DNA of 64,000 nucleotides from Mycobacterium sp. HUMS_12744610 (lineage in GTDB: Bacteria > Actinomycetota > Actinomycetes > Mycobacteriales > Mycobacteriaceae). Under the pieces are notes generated by a model, which was not told where the DNA came from, ran no database searches, and saw nothing but the letters and a program-made list of their open reading frames with translations. Positions within the stretch are counted from its first letter, which is position 1; each line of letters starts with the position of its first letter. Location: contig NZ_JBGEDP010000001.1 in NCBI RefSeq assembly GCF_041206865.1, positions 806,001-870,000 of the forward strand. Direction: 5' to 3'. Shown here piece by piece: positions 9,083-17,218 of the stretch. A program made the translations under genes and the position numbers.

Positions 9083-10570
9083 ATGGACATCATTTCTGCT
9101 TATCAACAAGTCGGGTCATACCGCGGCGCCGCGCAGCTGTGCGGCACCACCCATAGGACCGTCAAGAAAGTCGTCGAGAAATTCGAAGCCGGTGAGAGCG
9201 CACCGCCGCGGGTCGAGCGGGCCCACAATTACGATGCGGTGGCCGATCTGGTCGCCGAGCGTGTCGAGAAGTCGGCGGGTCGGATGTCGGCGAAGCGGAT
9301 GTTGCCGATCGCGAAGGCCGCCGGTTACGACGGGTCGGCACGCAACTTCCGTCGCCTCGTTGCTGAGGCGAAGGTGTTGTGGCGCAACGAACATCACCGG
9401 GGACGTCGCCCGGCGGTGTGGTCACCGGGTGAGTATCTGGTGATCGACTGGGCCCAAGCCGCACCCGGGTTGTTCCTGTTCTGCGCAGTGCTGGCGTTCT
9501 CCCGGTGGCGCTTCGTCGCGTTCGCCACCGACCAGAAGGCGTCCACGACGTTGGCGTTGATCGCCGAAGCGATGGCCGGGATAGGTGGTGTCCCGGCCCG
9601 GGTGCTGGCCGACCGGATGGCCTGTCTGAAGGGCGGCGTGGTCGCCAACGTGGTGATCCCTACCGCCGAATACGTCCGGCTGGCAGGTCATTACGGTTTC
9701 GCGCCGGACTTCTGCCATGCATCCGACCCTAAATCGAAGGGCATCGTGGAGAACTTGTGCGGCTACGCCCAACGCGACCTCGCCGTCCCGCTGCTCACCG
9801 ACGCCGCCATCGCCGGGGTGCCGGTTGATCTGCGTGCTGCCAACGTTGCGGCCAGGGCGTGGTGTCTGGAGGTCAATGCCGCGGTGCATTCGGAGATCTG
9901 TGCGGTCCCCGATGAGCAACTGCTGATCGAACGGGAACTCCTGCAACCGTTGCCGTCGCTGCAACTTCGAATCGGGGCACCGTCGGTGATCCGCAAGGTC
10001 GACCGGCTGTCGTGTGTCCGGTATGCCTCGGCCCGCTACTCGGTGCCCACCCGACTGATCGGGACCAGCGTGGCCGTCGTCGTCGATCACGGCGCGCTGT
10101 GCATCGTGGAGCCCGCGACTGGGGTGATCGTGGCTGAGCACGAACTGGGTGCCCCAGGCAGCGCATCAGTCCTCGACGATCACTACGACGGTCCCCGCCC
10201 GGAACCTAGCCGCGGACCACGACCCAAAACTCATGCTGAGCAACAGTTCTGCACACTCGGCGAGGATGCTCAAGCATTCCTGGTCGGGGCCGCCGCGATC
10301 GGCAACACTCGGCTGGGCTCCGAACTGGAAGTCCTACTGGCGTTGGGCGCCGCCCACGGCACCGACGCCTTGGTCGGCGCGCTTCGCCGGGCGGTCGCGT
10401 TCCGGAGGTTCCGCGCGATCGACGTGCGGTCCATCCTGGCCGCCGGCGCCGGAACGCCGCAGCCCCGCCCCGCCGGGGATGCGTTGATCCTGGACCTCCC
10501 AGTCGCCCCGACCCGATCCCTGGCTGCCTACACGGTCAACCCGGCCGCAGACGGTGGTGCCACGTCATGA
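9083..10570 (+). CDS. istA: IS21 transposase IstA
   Basis: A DDE transposase that cuts and joins the IS21 ends. It has an N-terminal helix-turn-helix (YRGAAQLCGTTHRTVKKVVE) and a retroviral-type integrase core with catalytic residues in YLVIDWAQ, RVLADRMACLKGG and SKGIVENLCGYAQRD. The protein is about 495 residues from ATG 9083; earlier in-frame GTG 9011 and TTG 9062 are possible. GCGAGGGA just upstream supports 9083. The stop overlaps the istB start by four bases (ATGA), the usual translational coupling. No defect is seen, so the element may be active. Confidence 0.93.
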   Translation: MDIISAYQQVGSYRGAAQLCGTTHRTVKKVVEKFEAGESAPPRVERAHNYDAVADLVAERVEKSAGRMSAKRMLPIAKAAGYDGSARNFRRLVAEAKVLWRNEHHRGRRPAVWSPGEYLVIDWAQAAPGLFLFCAVLAFSRWRFVAFATDQKASTTLALIAEAMAGIGGVPARVLADRMACLKGGVVANVVIPTAEYVRLAGHYGFAPDFCHASDPKSKGIVENLCGYAQRDLAVPLLTDAAIAGVPVDLRAANVAARAWCLEVNAAVHSEICAVPDEQLLIERELLQPLPSLQLRIGAPSVIRKVDRLSCVRYASARYSVPTRLIGTSVAVVVDHGALCIVEPATGVIVAEHELGAPGSASVLDDHYDGPRPEPSRGPRPKTHAEQQFCTLGEDAQAFLVGAAAIGNTRLGSELEVLLALGAAHGTDALVGALRRAVAFRRFRAIDVRSILAAGAGTPQPRPAGDALILDLPVAPTRSLAAYTVNPAADGGATS

Positions 10571-11376
10571 ACGGCACGCCAGCCAAGGCAACCAAACCCG
10601 TTGCACCACTGTCCACTCCGCAATTCGCCGCTGATCTCGACGCCGGGCTGCGGCGGCTCAAGCTCGCCGCGATCCGGCGCACCGCCCCCGAAGTCCTAAT
10701 CACCGCCAAGACCCAGCGCTGGACCCCCGAAGAAGTGCTACGGACCCTCGTCGAGACCGAACTGGCGGCACGGGATGCCTCCAACGTCGTCAACCGGCTC
10801 AAGGCTGCCGGGTTCCCGGTCACCAAGACCTTGGAGTCCTTCGACGTGGCCGCATCGTCGATTCAGCCCAAGGTGTTCGACTACCTGTCGAGCCTGGAAT
10901 GGGTTCGCACACAACAGAATCTGGCGATCATCGGACCGGCTGGGACCGGCAAGTCCCACACCCTGATCGGACTGGGGGTCGCTGCGATTCATGCTGGGCA
11001 CAAGGTCCGGTACTTCACCGCCGCCGACCTCGTCGAAACCCTCTACCGCGGCTTGGCCGACAACACCGTCGGCAAGATCATCGAATCCCTGCTCCGTGTC
11101 GATCTGATCATCCTCGACGAACTGGGCTTCGCCCCACTCGACGACACCGGCACCCAGCTGCTGTTCCGCCTCGTCGCCGGCGCCTACGAACGCCGCTCCC
11201 TGGCCATCGGCTCGCACTGGCCCTTCCAAGAGTGGGGTCGATTCCTGCCCGAGCAGACCACCGCCGTCAGCATCTTGGACCGGCTCCTGCATCACGCCAC
11301 CGTCGTCATCACCGACGGCCAGTCCTACCGAATGAAGGACGCCCAACACCGGAAGGAGAACCCCCAACCAATCTAA
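10567..11376 (+). CDS. istB: IS21 helper ATPase IstB
   Basis: An AAA+ ATPase of 269 residues that assembles on target DNA and recruits and activates IstA. Walker A is GPAGTGKS (123-130); Walker B is DLIILDELGF. The C-terminal VVITDGQSYRMKDA is typical of IstB. It overlaps istA by 4 bp. The sequence is intact and matches the copy at 58991-59800. Confidence 0.95.
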   Translation: MNGTPAKATKPVAPLSTPQFAADLDAGLRRLKLAAIRRTAPEVLITAKTQRWTPEEVLRTLVETELAARDASNVVNRLKAAGFPVTKTLESFDVAASSIQPKVFDYLSSLEWVRTQQNLAIIGPAGTGKSHTLIGLGVAAIHAGHKVRYFTAADLVETLYRGLADNTVGKIIESLLRVDLIILDELGFAPLDDTGTQLLFRLVAGAYERRSLAIGSHWPFQEWGRFLPEQTTAVSILDRLLHHATVVITDGQSYRMKDAQHRKENPQPI

Positions 11377-11442
11377 GAATCACTGCACGGGGTGGGTACT
11401 TTTATCCGGCCACCAGCGGGTACTTCTACTTGGCCATTGACA

Positions 11443-11567
11443 ACTTCGGCCTCCAGCGCCGCCGCAAGCATTTGCCGGGCGCCATCGCGGACGACCTCAT
11501 CGAGTAACGAGCGACCCGAACCGGTGTTGTCGTTGGACTCGTCGACGTCGTGAACTACCGTGAGCAT
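11443..11567 (-). pseudogene. IS256-family transposase, N-terminal fragment
   Basis: The 5' end of the transposase split by IS21. From ATG 11567 on the minus strand it reads through SLLDEVVRDGARQMLAAALE and ends AEV at the insertion point; the continuation (AYIAQFTDQVDENGHRL) lies at 8897 and below. The shared target duplication ACTTC confirms that the pieces were contiguous. Confidence 0.88.
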
Positions 11568-11677
11568 GGGCGTACCTTCCCAACCAGCGCGCCAACGCCG
11601 GTCCTTGATCAGACAAACCGAATTCAGAGCACCCTCGGGAAGGCGGCGCCCCTTCAGGCTGCCTCACCGAGGCTCAT

Positions 11678-11752
11678 GTCGGGTAGGACCGCCGCATTGC
11701 TGCGGCGGTCCCCCCTCAGAACCGTACGTGCCAGTCGTCCCGGCATACGGCT
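11678..11752 (-). ncRNA. Group II intron domains V and VI
   Basis: Domain V begins GAGCCGTATGCCGGGACG at 11752 on the minus strand and closes with CGTACGGTTCTGAGGGG, giving the conserved 34-nt catalytic hairpin with GAGC and GTTC strands. Domain VI follows as a long perfect hairpin, GGACCGCCGCA-GCAA-TGCGGCGGTCC, then TACCCGAC. The A after the hairpin is the likely lariat branch point. Confidence 0.88.
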
Positions 11753-13552
11753 CAAGCAAGCCCCGAGGACGTTGCGGGAACTGCGTAATTCGTTGGGCTC
11801 CCGCGCAACTTAGCCCGAAGGCTGCGATGGCAGGAGGCGTGTACCAGGTGGGTCTCGTCCAACCGGGCCAGCCGCCCGTGGTGGGTGAGATGCTCGGCGG
11901 CGATGGCTCGCTTGACAACTCCTAACCACCACCGTTCCCATTCGGAGGGCGACTGCGGGGGTTGATCGACGGTCAACAAATGATCGCCACACAGCGGGCA
12001 CCGTCCGTCCTGCTTGGCGAGCAGGCGCAGGTTGTAGCTGTCCAGCGCGGGTTTGACCTTGCGCCGTCGTTCGGCCCAGTAGCTGGCCAATTCCGGGGCG
12101 GGGAGACGCCCGGCCCGCGACTAGCGTGTGTCGGACGATGTGAGTCCAGGAGAATTTGACCAGACACGCGATGTTTTCACGGCGGTCATCCAACGGCCGT
12201 TCGGGATCGCCGAACACCCACTGATCGTTCCTGAACTTGTTGAACCGACCCCAGTGGCGGCGTGCGATCCACTTTTTCGGCTTCTTCGGATGCGGTCGGC
12301 GCGCCCGCCCGGAGGTGAGCCGCCACATATAGTGGTCCAGCGAGCTGAAAACCTTGCTGGACACCGCACCTCGATAGTAGGCGGACCATCCCCGGATAAT
12401 CGGGTTCATCCGGGCGATCACCGCCCTGGCGTTGGAGCCGCGCAGCCTGCGCATCTCCTCGGCCAACCGTTTGCGGATACGCTCGATCGCCTCCGGGCTC
12501 GGCTTGATCAACAACTTGCCCGGCCGTCTACCGTGGCGGTAGCAGCGGATGTTGAATCCGAGGAAGCTGAATCCCTCTTCGAGGTGGACGATGCGCGTCT
12601 TATCCTCGTTGAAGACCAGACCCCTCGGAGCCAGCCACCGGGCAAGCTGCGCCTTGACGTGTTCGGCCTGCTCACGTGAATGGCAGCAGGCGACCATATC
12701 GTCGGCATATCTCACCAGAACCGGGTTGCCCGCTATCGCCGCGCCGGCGTAAACACCGGTCGAACTGCGGTAACGAACTCCCGCGGCCTCCTCCAGGCCA
12801 TGCAGTGCCACGTTCATCAGCAACGGGCTGATCACCCCGCCCTGCGGAGAACCCTCCTCGGTCGGCGCGAACCCGCCGTTCTCGATCACCCCGGCTTTCA
12901 GCCACTTTCGGATCATTTCCTTGGCCGGGAACGACCCCAGCTTGTCGAGTAGCCGAGGATGGTCGATTCTGTCGAACGCGGCCGACAAATCGGCGTCCAG
13001 AATCCATGCCCGTTGGGCTCGTGGCCCTTTGAGCGTGAGGAAAAGGGACTGGATCGCATCGGCACAGCTACGGCCCGGGCGAAACCCGTAGGAACGGGCC
13101 TCGAACCGAGCCTCCCACTCGGGCTCCAGCGCGTTGCGTACCCGCGCCTGATGACAGCGGTCCATCACCACGGGGATACCGAGCGGACGCTGATTTCCGT
13201 TGGCCTTCGGAATATACACACGCCGAACCGGCAAGGGCTCCCACGACGACCGCGAATCATGCACTCGCACCGCAATATTCGCTCTCGCCTCGGGCGACAG
13301 GGCAACCTCCCCATCGATCCCGGCCGTTCGACGCCCAGCATTGCGCTGAGTCACCTGTCGCACACTGACCAACGTGTTCGACCAGGAACCCAGCATCAGT
13401 TTCTGCAGCGACCGGACCGAGGCCCAGTCCTGCTCCCGCGTCGCCTTGAAGATCCTGCGCCGCAACCTCGCTACGTTTTCCTCATGGACACGCCAATCCA
13501 CGACGGTCCAATCGAAAACGCCCTCCGGTCCGTTCACCTCTACGGTGTCCAA
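11752..13552 (-). pseudogene. ltrA: Group II intron reverse transcriptase/maturase (single frameshift before HNH domain)
   Basis: The intron-encoded protein binds intron RNA for splicing and copies it into DNA. The RT domain is intact, with RPLGIP (122-127), GFRPGRSC (156-163), [13 protein letters not shown] (233-245) and the catalytic RYADD (281-285). The maturase (X) segment includes [11 protein letters not shown]. Near 12100, one extra base in a CCCCGG run moves the frame. The new frame continues [12 protein letters not shown], then CPLCGD and LVHASCHRS, the HNH endonuclease domain, ending at 11752 next to domain V. RT activity could persist while HNH function is lost. Sequencing error is possible. 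Confidence 0.85.
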
Positions 13553-14249
13553 CTTGCCCTTCCGGTTCGCAAGGCCCTCGGTCTCGGTATTTCAAAGGCT
13601 CACCTGCCCACGTCAGCGCCCTTTCGAGCCCAGCCACCACGCTGGTATCCGACCGGTTCCCCATGATCGCCGCCCAGGAGGAGCGGCGGCACCACGACCA
13701 CAGGTCCCGCTGCCTTTCGGCCATCGGCATTCGCTTCTTGAGCATCCTGTTCCCGCCGAGGGATTCCGCCCCTCTCACGATCGGCCTACCGGCCCGAAGG
13801 CCGGACCCGACGGGGTTTCCACGTTCCGCGCATACGAGATACGGCCGGGGAGGGCGCCCTCTATACCCCGAGACCAGCGGTGTTCGCACGACCGGCCTGT
13901 GGCCTCCGGTCGCCGCTTGCCGCCACTGCCAGCGGCCGGGTCCTATCACCCGGGTTCTCAACCCGTCTTCCCGGGCTTCAAATAACGAGGCGTCATCAAG
14001 GGTTCATTCGCATTCGCCCGTCCGGCCTTCCCTCGCCCGGTCGTTCCCCCAGACGGAACGGGGGCCCTTGGGCTTCTTCCCTGAGCTTCGCACGCCCACG
14101 GGCAGGACCCGTCGACGCACGTCAGGGCGGGGATCGGTCACGAACACCAACCGAGAACTACGCGACCGGCATCGCCGACCTCCACTCCACGAGCTCACTC
14201 ACATGCGCGACATCGCGTCGCACCCACAGACCTCCGATCTTGTTAACAG

Positions 14250-15488
14250 TCAAGCGGCGGCTCGTGTGGGGTGCGTCGGGGGTGGTCGGTATGCCTTGAT
14301 TGGGTCGTAGGTTTGGCTGGTTTGCAGGCAGTGGTAGAGCTGGCCGAGCATGCGGTTGTAGAGGTGGCGCAGGGCTGCGGGGTGGCGGTCGCCGTGGTCG
14401 CGGCGTGTCAGGTAGTGAGCGCGGGTGGGTCCTTCGCAGCCGGCCGCGATGAACGCCCAGACGAATCCGACGGCGGCAAGTCGGTTGTTCTTCACGTGCC
14501 GGTGAGTGATGCGGATGCTGCGCCCAGAGGCTTTGGTGACGGGCGCCGACCCGGCGAACGCCTTCAATGCTCGGGCGTCGGCGAATCGTGTTCGGTCGTC
14601 GCCGATTTCGGCGAGCAGGCGGGCACCGGTAAGGTCGCCGACCCCCACAAATGAGGTGATGATCCTGTGGTCGGCGTGCTGGGCAAAGGTGGCGGCGGTG
14701 GCCTCGCCCAGCCGGTCGACGTTGGCGCACTCAGCGTCGAGGGTGGCCAGCAATGCGACTGCTTGGATACCGAAGGCGTCTTCGACCGGGGCGGGGTGTC
14801 GCAGCTGCGGCAGCCGCAGCTGCTGGTGGATTGTCGCCGCGAGCGTGGTCAGGCCGCGTTGGCGTCCGGCGCGGCGCAGGGCGGCGGTGATCTGCGGCTT
14901 TGACAGCCGCGCCGCCTTGGCCGGGGTGGCAGCGATGGCGAGCACCGCACGAGCTTCGGGTGCGGTGATTCCGCCGGGACGGTCGGCGAAGGCGTGCAGG
15001 AAACCCGGGAAATATTCCCGCAGCAGCGACCGCAGTTCGTTGCCGGCCCGGTTACGCCGCCAGGTGGCGTCCTGGTGGGCACGGGCCAGCACGGTGATCG
15101 ATTGCGCCAGTTCGGTGTCGGCGGGTAACCGACGATGCTGGTCGATGTCGGTACGCAGGATGTTGGCCAGCGTGACCGCATCGCCGTGGTCAGACTTCTT
15201 GCCCGACATCGACGTCCGTTCCCGATAGCGGGCCACCGACATCGGGTTGATCGGGTAGATCGGTCGACCGCTGGCCCGCAACACGGCGACCAGCAACCCG
15301 CGCGGGGTCTCGATCGCGACCGGGATCGGATCCTCAGGGTCGTCGTCGGCATCGGCCAGCATGGCGGTCAGTTCGGCGAATCCGGCGACCGACTCGGGGA
15401 TGCGCCGTCTGGCGACCAGCCGACCGTCGGCATCCACCAGCGCGACGTCATGATGATCCTGGGCCCAGTCGATCCCACACGTGACCAT
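14250..15488 (-). CDS. IS110-family transposase (DEDD recombinase)
   Basis: An RNA-guided recombinase family protein of about 412 residues. It has the RuvC-like DEDD core (CGIDWAQDHHDVAL near the start, VAIETPRG near 60, SDHGDAVTLANI near 100) and the C-terminal Tnp_20 domain around SFVGVGDLTGARLLAEIGD and FAGSAPVTKASG with the conserved Ser. AAGGAGG lies 11 bases before ATG 15488 and 5 bases before a TTG at 15494; either could be the start. The gene looks intact. The untranslated upstream stretch (15489-15900) is where this subgroup encodes its guide RNA. The group II intron sits just after the stop. Confidence 0.92.
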   Translation of the reverse strand: MVTCGIDWAQDHHDVALVDADGRLVARRRIPESVAGFAELTAMLADADDDPEDPIPVAIETPRGLLVAVLRASGRPIYPINPMSVARYRERTSMSGKKSDHGDAVTLANILRTDIDQHRRLPADTELAQSITVLARAHQDATWRRNRAGNELRSLLREYFPGFLHAFADRPGGITAPEARAVLAIAATPAKAARLSKPQITAALRRAGRQRGLTTLAATIHQQLRLPQLRHPAPVEDAFGIQAVALLATLDAECANVDRLGEATAATFAQHADHRIITSFVGVGDLTGARLLAEIGDDRTRFADARALKAFAGSAPVTKASGRSIRITHRHVKNNRLAAVGFVWAFIAAGCEGPTRAHYLTRRDHGDRHPAALRHLYNRMLGQLYHCLQTSQTYDPIKAYRPPPTHPTRAAA

Positions 15489-15900
15489 GGACAAATTTAC
15501 CTCCTTGGTTGTCGAAATGTGTTGGGTGCGTGACCCTTTGTGAGAACGCGCGGCGCCCTAATAGCAAGGCTCTGATGGCCTGACCTCCGATTGAGCCGTT
15601 CGCGACCCCAGCAACCCGCACGACCCCCAGTCTTTGTCAGAGCTCAACGGCTCCCCGTCGATGAGGTGTCGATCGTGCAGGCGGGCTCGAACCACGTTCC
15701 CCACCCCAACCCCTTCCGAGGAGCAGCCGGTCACGACACGCCGACCTCGCCGTTCTCCCGGCAGGTCTAGCCGACCCCGGTATCGGTCAGGCGTTCCGTC
15801 GACACTCGCTGGCCGACCGCTCACTCGGAAGGTCGCAGAGCAGCCGGCGTTCCCGCCTGTGGAAGGGGGTCTAGCCCCGAGTTCTGATCAGGAATCGTCC
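15489..15900 (-). other. IS110 non-coding end, candidate bridge-RNA region
   Basis: About 400 bp without a gene, upstream of the IS110 transposase. Established knowledge: IS110-group elements transcribe a structured guide (bridge) RNA from the untranslated end on the 5' side of the recombinase gene. The stretch contains several short self-complementary segments, consistent with a folded RNA. At its outer edge a 10-bp perfect hairpin, TGATCAGGAA/TTCCTGATCA, spans 15885-15932. Element boundaries and the guide loops could not be fixed by eye. Confidence 0.4.
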
Positions 15901-15918
15901 AGTGCCCTACAAAGCTAT

Positions 15919-16165
15919 TAGGTTCCTGATCATTGCTCCACCGCAGCGCCGTCGGGCGGGTATCACGCTGTCTGGCCAGGCGGTCAAATTCGAGGACCAG
16001 GTCCTCGCCGGTGATGCCGCGCGCCACCCGACCGTCGACGCATTTGCGGGTGTGTTCGTCGATGATCGAGACGATCTTTGATCTGGCGGCGGTCAGTGGT
16101 GCCATCGAAATGGAAGTCAACAGCCACACCCGCTTCAGGCGCATCTGCGTACCCCGGGCATGGCG
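15919..16165 (-). pseudogene. IS3-family orfB fragment
   Basis: Integrase-core fragment on the minus strand. AVDFHFDGTTDRRQI (about 16140-16080) continues in another frame as KIVSIIDEHTRKCVDGRVAR and EDLVLEFDRLARQRDTRP, down to RWSNDQEP. These are blocks around the first two catalytic Asp residues of an IS2-like IS3 orfB. Both ends are missing and there is a frameshift near 16078. Confidence 0.75.
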
Positions 16166-16235
16166 CTTTCTGCGCCCGCGTCTCCCCAAGCGAGCGAGCG
16201 GGACATTTGACTTGTAGCACCACGTCTACACCCGA

Positions 16236-16281
16236 TACTATCGGTATCCGAAACTGGATGTTCGAGGAAGGGCAGCCTGTC
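16236..16281 (+). promoter_or_regulatory. Conserved upstream element of PF10118 genes
   Basis: TACTATCGGTATCCGAAAC (16236-16254) is followed by a GTTCGAGGAAGGG leader containing the ribosome binding site. Closely related sequences lie at the same place before the copies at 30655 (30611-30629) and 48204 (48157-48175). TACTRT could be a mycobacterial -10 hexamer; the conserved GGTATC part could be an operator. Confidence 0.5.
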
Positions 16282-17172
16282 ATGGTCGACGGAGACATAG
16301 GACAAGGGGCAGTGACCACTGCAAGTGCGGCAAGTGTGGGGTCTCGGTATCCGAGAACCCGGCGGATACGTTTCCCCTTTGGCGAGGGCAGCAAGTATTT
16401 CTTCGATGACGACATCATCTTCAGCCACCTGTGGGCGAACTTGTCGGGGTCGTTCCCGCCGGGGGAGGAGTTGTTCATTCGGTCGGTGCGCCGGTTTGCC
16501 GATGAGATCGCCGATCCTGGGTTGAAGAAGCGGGTGGCCGGGTTTATCGGTCAGGAATCGGTGCATGGCCAGCAGCATCGGGCGCTCAATGACAAGCTCG
16601 TTGACATGGGGTATCCGATTGGGTGGTGGGATTCCGAAAAGTTTGTTGATTGGGTGAAACGCATCGAGGAGGTGCTGCCGGCCCGGATTCCGCTGGCGGT
16701 GACAGCAGCCGCAGAACACTTCACCGCGATACTTGCTGAGCGGCTGCTCGGCGATGAGGACTTCCGGGCGATCCCGGGTGATGCGGAGGTGTGGAATCTC
16801 CTGAAGTGGCATGCGCTGGAGGAACTTGAGCACAAGTCGGTTGCCTTTGACGTATTCCGCTCGGTGGGGGGTACCGAGCGGGTGCGTCGACGTGTGATGG
16901 CGGTAATGATCCCCCTTCTGCTCCTCCTCATGAGTGGCACGCTGGCGTATTCGGTGGCGCGGGATCCCGAAGCGTGCCGTCAGCCAGTGCGACTGGTGCG
17001 TGAGACCTATCGGGTCTACCGCGGTCCGATATTTCGGGGTTTGATCCCAGAGCTCAGGCAATACTTGCGACCGGGATTTCATCCCGACGACATCGACACC
17101 AACGCGTTGCTCGAGCAATGGCAGGAGGAACTCTTCGGCACCAAGGGGGCCCTGGTCGGCTACCTGAAGTGA
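16282..17172 (+). CDS. PF10118 predicted metal-dependent hydrolase, copy 1
   Basis: A protein of 296 residues in the COG3687/PF10118 family, whose biochemical role is not established. It has clustered potential metal ligands: GQESVHGQQHRALN, AAAEHFTA and ALEELEHKSVAFDVF. That Glu/His spacing on helices resembles a ferritin-like diiron site (my inference). A hydrophobic segment, MAVMIPLLLLLMSGTLAY, may be membrane-associated. ATG 16282 is chosen because GGAAGGG precedes it and homologous copies start at the same point. It is followed 46 bp later by an EthA-like monooxygenase, probably co-transcribed. Confidence 0.85.
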   Translation: MVDGDIGQGAVTTASAASVGSRYPRTRRIRFPFGEGSKYFFDDDIIFSHLWANLSGSFPPGEELFIRSVRRFADEIADPGLKKRVAGFIGQESVHGQQHRALNDKLVDMGYPIGWWDSEKFVDWVKRIEEVLPARIPLAVTAAAEHFTAILAERLLGDEDFRAIPGDAEVWNLLKWHALEELEHKSVAFDVFRSVGGTERVRRRVMAVMIPLLLLLMSGTLAYSVARDPEACRQPVRLVRETYRVYRGPIFRGLIPELRQYLRPGFHPDDIDTNALLEQWQEELFGTKGALVGYLK

Positions 17173-17218
17173 ACCGAATTTCACCGAGACCGTCGCCAAG
17201 AAGGGAGCAAGCAGTTTT

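Larger units (their letters stand above)
8898..11442 (+). mobile_element. IS21-family insertion sequence, copy 1
   Basis: A complete 2545-bp element. It begins TGTCCGTGGCCATGAAAAAG and ends with TTGGCCATTGACA, imperfect inverted repeats of the TG...CA type. Each end carries two copies of an AAGTACCCAC-like repeat (left about 8913 and 8961; right in mirror image), expected IstA binding sites. It is flanked by the 5-bp direct repeat ACTTC (8893-8897 and 11443-11447), showing transposition into the IS256 transposase gene. It carries istA and istB and appears identical to the copy at 57322-59866. Confidence 0.95.
11678..14223 (-). mobile_element. Group II intron with HNH-type intron-encoded protein
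   Basis: A self-splicing retroelement on the minus strand, about 2.55 kb. The proposed 5' end is GTGCGACG at 14223, fitting the GUGYG consensus. The proposed 3' end is TACCCGAC at 11678, with the putative branch-point A seven bases from the end. Roughly 670 nt precede the maturase start, the size expected for domains I-IV. Domains V and VI are recognisable at the 3' end. The intron begins 26 bp downstream of the stop of an IS110 transposase. Exact boundaries are inferred from consensus. Confidence 0.85.

Noticed and set aside
11162..11367. Long antisense frames over istB and over the mce genes
   Set aside because: High-GC codon bias produces mirror open frames; none has a ribosome binding site or recognised domain.
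13374..14310. Long plus-strand open frames across the intron 5' region
   Set aside because: They lie antisense to group II intron domains I-IV, have no family pattern, and such frames are common in GC-rich structured DNA.
15680..15705. A GTTCGAGCCC segment on the minus strand resembling a tRNA T-arm
   Set aside because: No acceptor stem, anticodon arm or CCA-compatible end could be assembled around it; it lies in the IS110 untranslated region.
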